From: Polyangiaceae bacterium
GTDB lineage: Bacteria; Myxococcota_A; Polyangia; Polyangiales; Polyangiaceae
DNA length: 64,000 bases
Direction of reading: 5' to 3'
Assembly: GCA_016719945.1 (NCBI GenBank)
Contig: JADJYE010000032.1
Location: 124,001-188,000 of the forward strand
Below are positions 39,014 through 48,008 of the stretch, in pieces; the first letter of the stretch is position 1; every line of letters starts with the position of its first letter. A program made the translations under genes and the position numbers. The notes below the pieces were generated by a model, which worked only from the letters and a program-made list of their open reading frames with translations, was not told the DNA's origin and did not search any database.

Positions 39014-41881
39014 GTGCTCGACGGCGTCGTCGTGCTCGCCGCGCGTATCCACCGGATGTACCAGGAGCGGACAGGCGCGAGCCGCTGGACGCTCGGGGTC
39101 GTGCTCGCCGTCGCCTCCGTGATCGGCGCGGCCCACGCAGCCCGCGTAGGCACCGTCGCGGGGAGGGTCCTCGCGATCGGGATCCTCTCGGGGTTCGTCG
39201 TGTCGATCGGCGCGGTCGTCGTGATCAGCAGGCGAGCGTGGCGCGACGCGAGGAGAGCGCTGACGCGCGAGGTCGCCGGGCAAGACCCCGCGCTGGCAGC
39301 GCGGCTCGATCGCGCGGCCGCCCTGGCGGCGCGTTCGCGCCTGCTCGAGGAGCCGGAAGAGACCCGCGAGCTGTCGGACCTCCACCTCTCGCGCCAGCTC
39401 TCCCAGGTGCGCGTCGATCGGCTGGAGTCGCGCGCCGAGGGCCACGCCCGTGGCCTCTCGGCCGCCGCCTTCGTCCTCGCGGCCGGAGCGATGGCGGTGG
39501 CGGCGCTCGATCCGTTCCGGATCGTCGAGGGGCTCGACGTCCTGTTCGCGCGGGACGGCGAGGCCCCCCTGCGGCTCGTGTACGTCGACGACGTCGACGT
39601 GGTCGCGACGCCTCCCTCGTACATCGGACGCCACGAGGAGCTGCTCACCGACTTCGACCGAACCGACCAGCCCCGCGGGACCATCCTCACGGTCCGCGGC
39701 AGACCCGAGCGCCAGGGCCGAGCGCTCGTCCTCACCGACGGCGTGAAGGAGGTCGAGTTCGTCGACGATGGCCGCGGCAACGTCCTGGCGCGGTGGACCG
39801 TCCAGGGGACGGTGGAGCTTCGCATCGCCGCCAAGCTCGGTGAGGTGCGCATCTCACAGCGCGAGACGCTGACGGTCGAGAGCATCCCCGACCTACCCCC
39901 CGAGGTGAAGCTCGCGGGCGCGCCCCAGACCGTGAAGCTCGTCGACGCGCCCCGTCTCACGCTCGCCTACGAGGCCGCCGACGACCACGGGCTGACGGAG
40001 ATCGCCCTCGTGCTTCGCTCCGGCGCCAGCATCGAGTCACGCACGCTGAGCAAACCTGGCGGAGCCAAGAAGGACCGCGGCGCACACGAGCTCTCCACGC
40101 AGGAGCCCTTCTTTCGGGGGACGTTCGTGCCTGTCGAGGTCACGGTCGAGGCCAAGGACAACGACGCCGTGGCGGGCCCGAAGTGGGGCGCGAGCGCTGC
40201 GTTCATCGTCCTGCCTCCGCTCGTCGGAGAGCCCGAGGCGCTTCGTTACGCCGCGCTGCTGAAGGTCCGCGACACCCTGGTCGACCTGCTCGCCCCGCGG
40301 GTCCTCGCGACCGTCAAGACGCCCGCCGACGCCAAGGGCAGGGTCGAGCTGGAGCAGAACACCCAGGAGGACGCGCTCGCGATCGTCGAGGAGATCATCG
40401 CCGGATCGTACGGTGGTCTCTCGGTGAGGGGGCGGGTGCGGCGCGTCATCGCCGGGCAGATGCGCAGGCTGCGCGACGCGATGAAGGTCTACGAAGACAA
40501 GCCGAGCCCGAAGGCGTTCGAAGACCTGGTCAAGACGAACGAGCAGGTGGTCCTCGCGATCGACGCGGCGATCCAGCGACTGGGCGCCGAGGACGCGCGC
40601 AAGGTCTCGAAGGCCCTCGCGGACGTCGCGAAGGAGGCCGCCGAGGCTGCGCGAGCGGCGCGCGAGCCCGAGGGCGCGCAGCGCGGGATGCACCGGCTCG
40701 CGGCCGCGCTCAAGGTGCTCGAGGGCGGCGGAAAGGAGCTTCAGAAGCTCGGGTCGCTCGGCGCGGACCTCGGCGACATCGCGGTCGGGGGCGTCGGTCG
40801 CATCGCGCGAGAACGCGATCGACCGGACCTGATCCGGGCCGAGCTCGCCGCGAAGGACCTGGAGAAGCGGCTGCGGCGCCCCGTCCCCAGCATCGGCGGC
40901 GGCGGCGGAAAGCCAGGCGTCGAGTCAGGCGGCGGCGGCGGCTCGGAGGTCGACACGGGCGACGCGTCCGAGGCCGACGAGGCCGCCGAGACGGATGGGC
41001 GCGAGCTCGACGAGCTCATCAAGCGCCATCAAGACGAGATCGACCGGGTGGAGAAGGCCCTCGAAGGCGCCCTCACGCCCGAGGAGCGAGAGGCCCTCAA
41101 GGAGCTCGCGAAGCAGAAGGCCAAGGAGATTCGTGAGGCGGTGAAGGACCTCCCCGACCAGGGCTTCCCCGGGTCGGCGGCCGAGAAGGCTGCCGAGGGG
41201 AAGAAGGGCGCAGAGTCGATGGCGGGGTCGCTCGAGAAGGGCAACCTGAAGGACGCGATCAAGCAGGGCAAGGCCGCGCTCGAGGCGCTCCGCGAGGCCA
41301 AGAAGCGCGGCGACTCCGGCGCGTACGCCGACGACGAGGCCATCGCCAAGGACGCGACGAAGGCTGGCAACCGCGTCGAGGAGGCGCTCGACGAGCTGGA
41401 GAAGTCGATGAGCGCCGCCGAGGACAGCGCGAAGGAGCGAGCCGGCAAAGACCTCAAGGACGCCGGCAAGAACGAGGGCCGGCTCTCCGAGCGCACGCGC
41501 GATCTGAAGAAGCGCGGAGAGCGCGGAGACTCCTCGATGCCAGACGACGTGCTCGATCGGCTCGATCGCGCGCAGAAGGCCATGAAAGAGGCCCAAGAGG
41601 CGCTCGAATCCGGTGACGTCGACAAGGGCAAGCAGAAGCAGAAAGAGGCGCAGCGCCAGCTGGAGATGGCGAGCGACGACGAGGACCCGAGCGACTCGGA
41701 CCCAAAGGGCCAGGATGGCGAGGAGACGCGGAGCTTCTCCCAGGACGCCGAGGTCCCCGACAAGGACACGCACAAGGGACCCGAGGAGTTCCGCAAGCGG
41801 GTCATGGACGGCCTGTCGAAGCCGGGTGAGGCTCGCTTGAAGGATGCAGTGAAGCGCTACGCGGAGGGCTTGTTGAAATGA
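39014..41881 (+). CDS. Large DUF4175-like membrane protein with coiled coil
   Basis: A 955-residue protein. Two membrane helices lie at about 25-43 and 49-71, a third hydrophobic helix at about 148-168 (GLSAAAFVLAAGAMAVAALDP). A beta-rich periplasmic region follows (about 185-420), then long charged helices to the end: residues 640-955 are dominated by Lys/Glu/Ala/Asp, with strong heptad character and little tendency to fold otherwise. The layout (N-terminal spans, then DDHGLTEIALVLRSG and a long charged tail) is that of DUF4175-type proteins. The size makes it a likely scaffold of the operon's machine. It starts at GTG and overlaps the next ATG by four bases. Confidence 0.85.
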   Translation: MLDGVVVLAARIHRMYQERTGASRWTLGVVLAVASVIGAAHAARVGTVAGRVLAIGILSGFVVSIGAVVVISRRAWRDARRALTREVAGQDPALAARLDRAAALAARSRLLEEPEETRELSDLHLSRQLSQVRVDRLESRAEGHARGLSAAAFVLAAGAMAVAALDPFRIVEGLDVLFARDGEAPLRLVYVDDVDVVATPPSYIGRHEELLTDFDRTDQPRGTILTVRGRPERQGRALVLTDGVKEVEFVDDGRGNVLARWTVQGTVELRIAAKLGEVRISQRETLTVESIPDLPPEVKLAGAPQTVKLVDAPRLTLAYEAADDHGLTEIALVLRSGASIESRTLSKPGGAKKDRGAHELSTQEPFFRGTFVPVEVTVEAKDNDAVAGPKWGASAAFIVLPPLVGEPEALRYAALLKVRDTLVDLLAPRVLATVKTPADAKGRVELEQNTQEDALAIVEEIIAGSYGGLSVRGRVRRVIAGQMRRLRDAMKVYEDKPSPKAFEDLVKTNEQVVLAIDAAIQRLGAEDARKVSKALADVAKEAAEAARAAREPEGAQRGMHRLAAALKVLEGGGKELQKLGSLGADLGDIAVGGVGRIARERDRPDLIRAELAAKDLEKRLRRPVPSIGGGGGKPGVESGGGGGSEVDTGDASEADEAAETDGRELDELIKRHQDEIDRVEKALEGALTPEEREALKELAKQKAKEIREAVKDLPDQGFPGSAAEKAAEGKKGAESMAGSLEKGNLKDAIKQGKAALEALREAKKRGDSGAYADDEAIAKDATKAGNRVEEALDELEKSMSAAEDSAKERAGKDLKDAGKNEGRLSERTRDLKKRGERGDSSMPDDVLDRLDRAQKAMKEAQEALESGDVDKGKQKQKEAQRQLEMASDDEDPSDSDPKGQDGEETRSFSQDAEVPDKDTHKGPEEFRKRVMDGLSKPGEARLKDAVKRYAEGLLK

Positions 41882-43503
41882 AGCTTGGAGCGCGCTCCAC
41901 GTGGCTCTCGCTCGCATGCGCCGGCCTCGCGCTGGTGGCCGGCCACGCGAGCGCCGACCCGCCCGCCGCGGGGGTACCGCCGGCCGACGCCGCCAAGCCG
42001 CCGGCCGCGCAGCCCGCGGCCCCACGAGACCCGCCGAGCGAGGTGATGCTCAAAGGTGATGCGGCGCGCGCGCTGGAAGCCGTCCAGCTGATCAGCGAGC
42101 TGAGCGTGGATGAGGCCGAGAACAAGCTCGCGGGCGCCGACGCGAACGACGGGCTGCTCGCGTACGCGCGGGCGATGCTCGCGCACTACAAGGGGGAGTG
42201 TGTGCTCGCTGCGGCGATCTACGCCGAGCCTTCGCTCGCCGGGCATGGTCCATCGCAGCGCCTCGCCGAGATCGCGAAGGGCTGCGAAGCCACGATGGCC
42301 GGTGGCGTCGTCGTCGAGGACGCGGAGTCGGGCACGTGGGTCCGGTTTCAGCACGACGCAGACGTCGTGCTCGCGCCGCTCTTCTTCGAGGTGGTGCGTG
42401 AGTCCCGCGCGGTGTTCGCGCGCGACCTCGGCGTCACCATGCCGCCCGTGGTCCGCATCGAGCTCGTGCGCGACCAGTTCGGACTCTCCGCGATGACCGG
42501 GCTGCCGATCGAGGCCGCGAGGACGACCGGCACGATCGGGATCGCGAAGTTCGGTCGCGTCATCGTCGTGTCGCCGCGCGCGACCGACACCGGCTACCCG
42601 ATCCTCGACACGCTCGCCCACGAGCTCACGCACCTCGCGCTCACTCGTGGCTCGGCTGACGAGGCCCCGCTCTGGTTCCAGGAGGGGGTCGCGCGCTCCA
42701 GCGAGGTCAAATGGCGCGCGAGGACACCCTTCGATCACGTGCCGGACCCCGACGACCTCGCGGCGTTCGGCGTGAAGAAGGGCATCGGCCCGGAGATCGA
42801 TCAGATTGGCCCCTCCATCGCGCTCCTGCCGAGCGCGCTCGAGGCCCAGATCACCTACGCCAAGGTGCAGAGCTTCACCGACTTCTTCGCGCGCGCAGCA
42901 GGGCCTGCTGCCCTGCCCGCCTTGCTGGCGCACATGAAGACCTCCGCGGGGTCCGACCCAGAGGTGCCGGTCGACAAGCTCGTCCTCGACGTGACAGGCT
43001 CGTCGTTCGAGTCGTGGGCTGGGCGCTGGAAATCCGAGGTCCTCGCGACCGCCAAGGAGCTTCCGGACGCCGATCGCCCGGGGGCCCCCCCGCCCAAGGA
43101 GCTGAAGGAGGTGCGGACGAGATACCGGCTGGGGCAGCTGCTCCTCGAGCGCGGTCACGCGGCGGCGGCGGCCAAGGAGCTCGAGCGTGGCCTCGAGCTC
43201 TTGCCGAGCGAGCCGCCCGTGCGCGCGCTCCTCGCTCGCGCCACAAACCGCGCCGGCGACACTGCTCGCGCGAAGCAGCTAGTCGAGCGCGTCGAGGACG
43301 TGCACCATAACGAAGCCGGCTGGTGGTCGATGAGGGCCGCTCTCGGCGTCCCTGACACCCAAGTAGCGATCCGGATGGCGATCGCGCTAGCTCCCTATGA
43401 TCCTGCGGTCGCATGTGAAGAGAAGCTCCCACCGCTCCTCCCCGAGGAAGCGGCGCGGCGCGCGCTCTGCGTGGCGGCTCGCTTGAAGCCGAGGGGGAGG
43501 TAA
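41878..43503 (+). CDS. Exported gluzincin-type metallopeptidase with TPRs
   Basis: A 541-residue protein with a Sec signal (LSLACAGLALVAGHASA) and a Pro/Ala linker. The peptidase domain (about 130-380) has the zinc motif HELTH at 248-252 in LDTLAHELTHLALTRG; the downstream Glu269 in WFQEGVAR is the likely third ligand. This is the peptidase-MA-like arrangement. The C-terminal region (about 395-540) forms two or three TPR-type hairpins (YRLGQLLLERGHAAAAAKELERGLELLP). The start overlaps the DUF4175-like stop (ATGA), so it is made with the membrane scaffold and would act on the periplasmic side. The substrate is unknown. Confidence 0.85.
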   Translation: MKLGARSTWLSLACAGLALVAGHASADPPAAGVPPADAAKPPAAQPAAPRDPPSEVMLKGDAARALEAVQLISELSVDEAENKLAGADANDGLLAYARAMLAHYKGECVLAAAIYAEPSLAGHGPSQRLAEIAKGCEATMAGGVVVEDAESGTWVRFQHDADVVLAPLFFEVVRESRAVFARDLGVTMPPVVRIELVRDQFGLSAMTGLPIEAARTTGTIGIAKFGRVIVVSPRATDTGYPILDTLAHELTHLALTRGSADEAPLWFQEGVARSSEVKWRARTPFDHVPDPDDLAAFGVKKGIGPEIDQIGPSIALLPSALEAQITYAKVQSFTDFFARAAGPAALPALLAHMKTSAGSDPEVPVDKLVLDVTGSSFESWAGRWKSEVLATAKELPDADRPGAPPPKELKEVRTRYRLGQLLLERGHAAAAAKELERGLELLPSEPPVRALLARATNRAGDTARAKQLVERVEDVHHNEAGWWSMRAALGVPDTQVAIRMAIALAPYDPAVACEEKLPPLLPEEAARRALCVAARLKPRGR

Positions 43504-43510
43504 ACCGAAC

Positions 43511-46500
43511 GTGTGGCTCTGGTTCGTCCTCGGTGGGCTCCTGATTGGCATCGCGTGGGCCCTGAAGTTCACGCTGAACCTGCCGATGTTGATCCCGGTC
43601 GTGGCGACGGTCTCCGTCGTCGTGCTCGTGGGCATCATCTGGGCGCTCAAGTGGTACCTCGCGCTCCGCGCCGCCAAGAAGCTGCAGGACGTCATCGAGA
43701 ACCAGGGCAGCCAGCAGGCGATGAACGCTCGTCCCGAGCGCCGCGCGGAGATCAACGAGCTCCGCAAGCAGCTGCTCGGTGGCCTCGACGCGCTGAAGAA
43801 GTCGAAGCTGGGGCGCGGCGGCCAGCGCGGCGGGGCGGCGCTCTACACCATGCCCTGGTACATGATCATCGGCCCGCCCGGCGCCGGAAAGACGACGGCG
43901 CTCACCCACTCGGGCCTCGTGTTCCCCTACGGGTCGTCGAGCGGCCCCGGCGGCGGCGGCGGCGTGCGCGGCGTCGGCGGCACTCGAAACTGCGACTGGT
44001 GGTTCACGAACGAGGCGATCCTCCTCGACACGGCCGGGCGCTACACGACGGAGCAGGACGACCGCGACGAGTGGATCAGCTTCCTGAACTTCCTCAAGAA
44101 GTACCGCCCGAAGCGGCCAATCAACGGCGTCATCATCGCCATCAGCATCTCGGAGCTCATCGACGCGAACGAGATGCAGATCGAGGCGATCGGCAAGAAG
44201 CTCCGGTCGCGCATCGACGAGGTCGCCGGCCAGCTCCACCTCGTCTTGCCCGTTTACCTGCTGTTCACCAAGATCGATCTCGTCGCGGGGTTCTCCGAGT
44301 TCTTCGGCGACCTGCGCAAGAGCGATCGTTCGAAGTGCTGGGGGGCGACGATCCGCCTCGAGCTTCCGAAGAACGAGCCAGGCAACATCTTCGGCGCCGA
44401 GTTCGACGTGCTCGTCAAGCAGCTCCACGCCCGTGGGCTCAAGCGCATGTGCATGGAGCAGCGCCGTGAGGTCAGGGAGAGGCTCTACCAGTTCCCGCTC
44501 GAGTTCGCGGGACTGAAGAAGAACCTCGGAGACCTCATCCAGACCACGTTCCAACCCAATACGGTTCAAGGCACGCCGATCTTTCGAGGGTTCTATTTCA
44601 CGAGCGGGACCCAGGAGGGCCGGCCGATGGACCGCGTCCTCGAGCGCATGAGCGCGGCGATGGGCATCCGGGCGACGGCGCAGAACCCCTACCAGATGCA
44701 GGCGCAGCAGCAGCCCGTCGTCGAGTCGAAGAGCTACTTCCTCCACGACCTGTTCATGAACATCATCTTCCCGGACGGCGACATCGCCGTCCGAAGCTCG
44801 GTCGAAGAGCGCCGGCGCCTGCTCATGAAGATCGCGATCGCCGGCGCGACCTTCGCGCTCGCCGGGATCCTCGCGCTGCCCGGGGTCACCGCCTACGCCA
44901 ACAACAAGACGTTCCTGACCGAGTCGAGCGTGCACGCCAAGGAGGCCGCGAAGATCGATTGGACGAGCGAAGAGGGCGACGCGGCCGAGCGCATCAAGAC
45001 GCTCGACAAGCTCTACGATCAGCTGAAGAAGCTGGACGAGTACAAAGACAAGGGTGTGCCCCTCACCATGGGCTGGGGCATGTTCGTCGCCAACGAGGTC
45101 GAGCGCCCGATCCTCAAGGTGTACGCGTCGCAGCTGGTAACGGGCTTCGTGACGCCGACCAAGCGCTCCCTCGAGGACAGGCTCAGGGGCTCCACCGGCA
45201 AGGACTTCCTCGGGGACTGGATCACGCTGAGGCAGTACCTGATGCTCGGCCGAGTCGATGACAAGGTCGATCATCTCGACGTCGACTGGGCGACCGGCCG
45301 GTACACCGGCCTGTGGGCCTACATCTTGAAGCGGGGCGGCTCGACGAGCTCGTCCGAGGGGGAGCTCAAGGTCCTGACGCGCCCGCATGTCGGCTACTAC
45401 TTCGAGCTCATCAAGTCCGGGCGAGTGAACAACATCGAGCTCGACCCAGAGGTGATCTCGAAGGCTCGCGGGTCGCTGCAGGCAACCGCGCTCGATCAGA
45501 AGTACTACGATCTCCTCGTCCGCTGGCTCGAGGACGAGCGCATCGACGACGCCAACGACCCGACCTACGACAACCTCGTCTTCCCTCCCTTCGAGCTGCC
45601 GCGCGCCTTCCCGTCCCGCACCACCGAGATCCTGCGGACCTACCAGAGCCGCATGTACCTCGCGGACAAGACGAGCTTCAAGAAGGTGCTCGGGCCGTAC
45701 ACCGCCAAGGGATACGCCGCGGTCATGCGCAACATCGAGCACGCCGAGGGGCTCGTGCGCGCGGAGGCCTGGGTCGCGCCGCTGTCCGCCGAGGAGACCC
45801 CCGAGAAGATCCCCGCCTACGTGGCGATGGTGAAGACGAAATACGAAGACGCGTACATCGCGCAGTGGGTCGACTTCTTCGCGGACGTGAAGGTCAAGGT
45901 CCCGACGTCACCCGACGAGGCGATCGACATCTACCGGACGATCAGCGAGAGCCCCACACCCTTCCGCCATTTGCTCGAGCAGCTCAGCCAGAACACGCAA
46001 TGGCGCGACGGAGACCTCGTCTCCGACGACCCGGACAAGGCGGCCACGCGCAAGTTCCTCGCCCGCATCGAGGCCTACAACCAGGCCGCCGCGCCGACCA
46101 GCGCCCTCTCCGACCTCGGCAAACGGTCCGACAAGATCCCCGCCAAGTTCAAGTCGGCCGTGGAGTTTGGCTATGCCGCCGGGGACTCGCTCGACCTCAA
46201 GGGCCACAAGTACACCGAGGTCATCGTGAAGGAGCTGAAGAACAAGGTGATCAAGGCGAAGGACCAGAACGGCGGCACCGCCTTCCCATTGACCAACCTC
46301 CAGACCGACGTGGACTCAGCGCACGCTGCCTCCGAGGCGCTGCTCAATGGCTGCGACCCGACGTGCGTGCAGATCCTCAAGCCCATCTTGCTCGATCCGC
46401 TTTCGATCGGCGCACGCCCGACCCTCGTCGCCCCTACCCCCGACAAGGTCGGCCCCGGCGTCCCCAAGGACAAGCTCCCCCCCGCCTGGAGCCAGAAGAA

Positions 46501-46528
46501 CAAGATCCCGAGCTGGCCGAAGCGCTGA
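43511..46528 (+). CDS. Type VI secretion IcmF/TssM-like protein, short form
   Basis: A 1005-residue inner-membrane NTPase-like protein. Two N-terminal membrane helices (about 3-19 and 25-47) precede a cytosolic GTPase-like domain with Walker A GPPGAGKT (121-128) and LLDTAGRY (171-178). It ends with a third helix (about 438-458, LLMKIAIAGATFALAGILALPG). The periplasmic part is about 550 residues, shorter than the roughly 700-750 typical of TssM, and appears to lack the usual C-terminal IcmF domain; this comparison is from memory of the family. It starts at GTG 43511, seven bases after the peptidase gene. No tssJ, tssL, tssK, hcp or tssB/C is in this window, so the operon is not a standard T6SS. 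Confidence 0.9.
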   Translation: MWLWFVLGGLLIGIAWALKFTLNLPMLIPVVATVSVVVLVGIIWALKWYLALRAAKKLQDVIENQGSQQAMNARPERRAEINELRKQLLGGLDALKKSKLGRGGQRGGAALYTMPWYMIIGPPGAGKTTALTHSGLVFPYGSSSGPGGGGGVRGVGGTRNCDWWFTNEAILLDTAGRYTTEQDDRDEWISFLNFLKKYRPKRPINGVIIAISISELIDANEMQIEAIGKKLRSRIDEVAGQLHLVLPVYLLFTKIDLVAGFSEFFGDLRKSDRSKCWGATIRLELPKNEPGNIFGAEFDVLVKQLHARGLKRMCMEQRREVRERLYQFPLEFAGLKKNLGDLIQTTFQPNTVQGTPIFRGFYFTSGTQEGRPMDRVLERMSAAMGIRATAQNPYQMQAQQQPVVESKSYFLHDLFMNIIFPDGDIAVRSSVEERRRLLMKIAIAGATFALAGILALPGVTAYANNKTFLTESSVHAKEAAKIDWTSEEGDAAERIKTLDKLYDQLKKLDEYKDKGVPLTMGWGMFVANEVERPILKVYASQLVTGFVTPTKRSLEDRLRGSTGKDFLGDWITLRQYLMLGRVDDKVDHLDVDWATGRYTGLWAYILKRGGSTSSSEGELKVLTRPHVGYYFELIKSGRVNNIELDPEVISKARGSLQATALDQKYYDLLVRWLEDERIDDANDPTYDNLVFPPFELPRAFPSRTTEILRTYQSRMYLADKTSFKKVLGPYTAKGYAAVMRNIEHAEGLVRAEAWVAPLSAEETPEKIPAYVAMVKTKYEDAYIAQWVDFFADVKVKVPTSPDEAIDIYRTISESPTPFRHLLEQLSQNTQWRDGDLVSDDPDKAATRKFLARIEAYNQAAAPTSALSDLGKRSDKIPAKFKSAVEFGYAAGDSLDLKGHKYTEVIVKELKNKVIKAKDQNGGTAFPLTNLQTDVDSAHAASEALLNGCDPTCVQILKPILLDPLSIGARPTLVAPTPDKVGPGVPKDKLPPAWSQKNKIPSWPKR

Positions 46529-46550
46529 GCCGACCCAACTCGCCTCGAGC

Positions 46551-46584
46551 CGCTTTGGCGGGTCGCTGTAGACCCGCGAAAGCG
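46551..46584. terminator. Hairpin terminator between convergent genes
   Basis: Arms CGCTTTGGCGGGTC (46551-46564) and GACCCGCGAAAGCG (46571-46584) pair with one mismatch around a six-base loop. It lies 22 bases after the IcmF stop and 41 bases before the end of the convergent DUF1552 gene. There is no T-tract. Confidence 0.6.
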
Positions 46585-46625
46585 AAGGGTCCCGCGCCAG
46601 CGGGCGCGCGAGAAGAAGAAGGGCG

Positions 46626-48005
46626 TCAGCCGTCGACGAGCCCCGGAACCGGGCCGCCCCAGGCGTCGCCGAAGGCGTCGATGTCGTGTCCCATCGCACG
46701 AGCGAGCGAGATCAGCAGATCTGCGTGGCGGCGACCGCCGGTGGAGAGCAGACGTCCGGTCGAGATGCGACCGGACGCGCCGCCGGCGACCACGAACGGC
46801 ATGTCGTCGTGCAGGTGGGTGTTCCCGTCGCAGACCTCGGTGCAATAGAGGACGACGGAGTGGTCGAGCATGTTGCCCTCCCCCTCGGGGCGGCTCTTGA
46901 GCTGCTCGAGCAGGTAGGCAAACTGGCTCGCCCACCAGCGACCCTGCTTCACGAACGCGTCGAACTCGCGCTTCGTGGGGTCGTGCGCCGCGCCGTAGTG
47001 CGAGGCCTGGTGGCTGCGCATATCGAACGCCGGGTCGTACATCTCGGTGCCGGGGAAGCGGCTCATGATGAGCTCGCTCGTGTGTTGCGACGCCTGGATG
47101 ACGCCGACCTTGGTCAACCCACACGCCATGGCGTTGACCATGAGGTCTGTCTGGGCGCGTAGGGTATCGGGGAAGTAGGCCGGGTCGTAGAAGGCCTCGT
47201 CCGTCAGGCCCCCTACGTCGAGCTGGGGAGGACACGTCGCGGAGGGGCTCTGCCCGCCGCCGCCGGCCGGCTCCTTGATCCGCTTCTCGACCTCGCGCAG
47301 CGACTCGAGGTGCAGGTCGAGCTTGGAGCGCTCGACGTCCCCGAGCCGCGCCCGATACGACGTGACGTCGGCGAGCACCGCGTCGATGACGCTGACCTCC
47401 CTCGGGTCGGGGCCGACAGGCTCACCGGGCTGTGCGGGCTCACTCGGCTGCGCGCCGCCGAACAACAGCTCGAACGCGCTCCTGGGGTCGTCGATCGGCG
47501 TGATGCTCTGACCCGGCTGCGCGTAGCTGATGTGCTTGTCGCCGGAGGCGTTGTTCGCGTTGGCGTGGGCGCCGAGGTAGACGTGTCGAAATGGCGCGTC
47601 GGCGCCGACCGCGTCCGCGAGCACCTGATCGATGGAGCGACCATTGCCGCCGTCGACAGCCGTGAGCAGCTTCTTCGCGCCGCCTGGGTGGCTCCCCGAG
47701 TCCGTGGGACCCATCGTCAATCCGTTCAAGAAGACGCATTGGTCCGCGTAGGGCGCGAGCGGCTCCTGCAGCGGGCCCAGCGTGAAGTCGTGCTCCGAGC
47801 CGGTGGCGTGCCAGAGGCTGGGCTCGCCGTTCTGGCTGACGCCGGCGACCCCGTCGGGGTGATAGAAGACAATGAGGCGCTTCGCGTACTCCTCCGCCGC
47901 GCGCGCCGGCCGCGCCGCGCCGAAGAAACGACCCAATGGCAAGGCGAGGCCCGCTGCTCCGAACAAGCGGAGGAAGGTGCGGCGACGAGCGCGGTCTTGG
48001 AGCAT
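46626..48005 (-). CDS. DUF1552 family protein, Tat-exported
   Basis: A 459-residue exported protein. The N-terminal RRRTFLRLFGAAGLALPLG is a twin-arginine signal, so it folds in the cytosol, possibly with a cofactor. DUF1552 features include IVFYHPDGVAGVS, VFLNGLTMGPTDSGSHPGGAKKLLT, IDQVLAD, SYRARLGDVERSKLDLHLESLREVEKRI and FAYLLEQLKSRPEGEGNMLDHSVVLY. DUF1552 genes usually pair with DUF1592-type cytochrome-like genes; the partner lies directly upstream with a three-base gap. The activity is not established. Confidence 0.92.
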   Translation of the reverse strand: MLQDRARRRTFLRLFGAAGLALPLGRFFGAARPARAAEEYAKRLIVFYHPDGVAGVSQNGEPSLWHATGSEHDFTLGPLQEPLAPYADQCVFLNGLTMGPTDSGSHPGGAKKLLTAVDGGNGRSIDQVLADAVGADAPFRHVYLGAHANANNASGDKHISYAQPGQSITPIDDPRSAFELLFGGAQPSEPAQPGEPVGPDPREVSVIDAVLADVTSYRARLGDVERSKLDLHLESLREVEKRIKEPAGGGGQSPSATCPPQLDVGGLTDEAFYDPAYFPDTLRAQTDLMVNAMACGLTKVGVIQASQHTSELIMSRFPGTEMYDPAFDMRSHQASHYGAAHDPTKREFDAFVKQGRWWASQFAYLLEQLKSRPEGEGNMLDHSVVLYCTEVCDGNTHLHDDMPFVVAGGASGRISTGRLLSTGGRRHADLLISLARAMGHDIDAFGDAWGGPVPGLVDG

Positions 48006-48008
48006 CGG

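Noticed and set aside
43511..46528. Reading the IcmF gene as part of a canonical type VI cluster
   Set aside because: No tssA-L, hcp, vgrG or clpV gene lies on either side; the upstream genes are MoxR/VWA and peptidase, and the downstream gene is convergent DUF1552.
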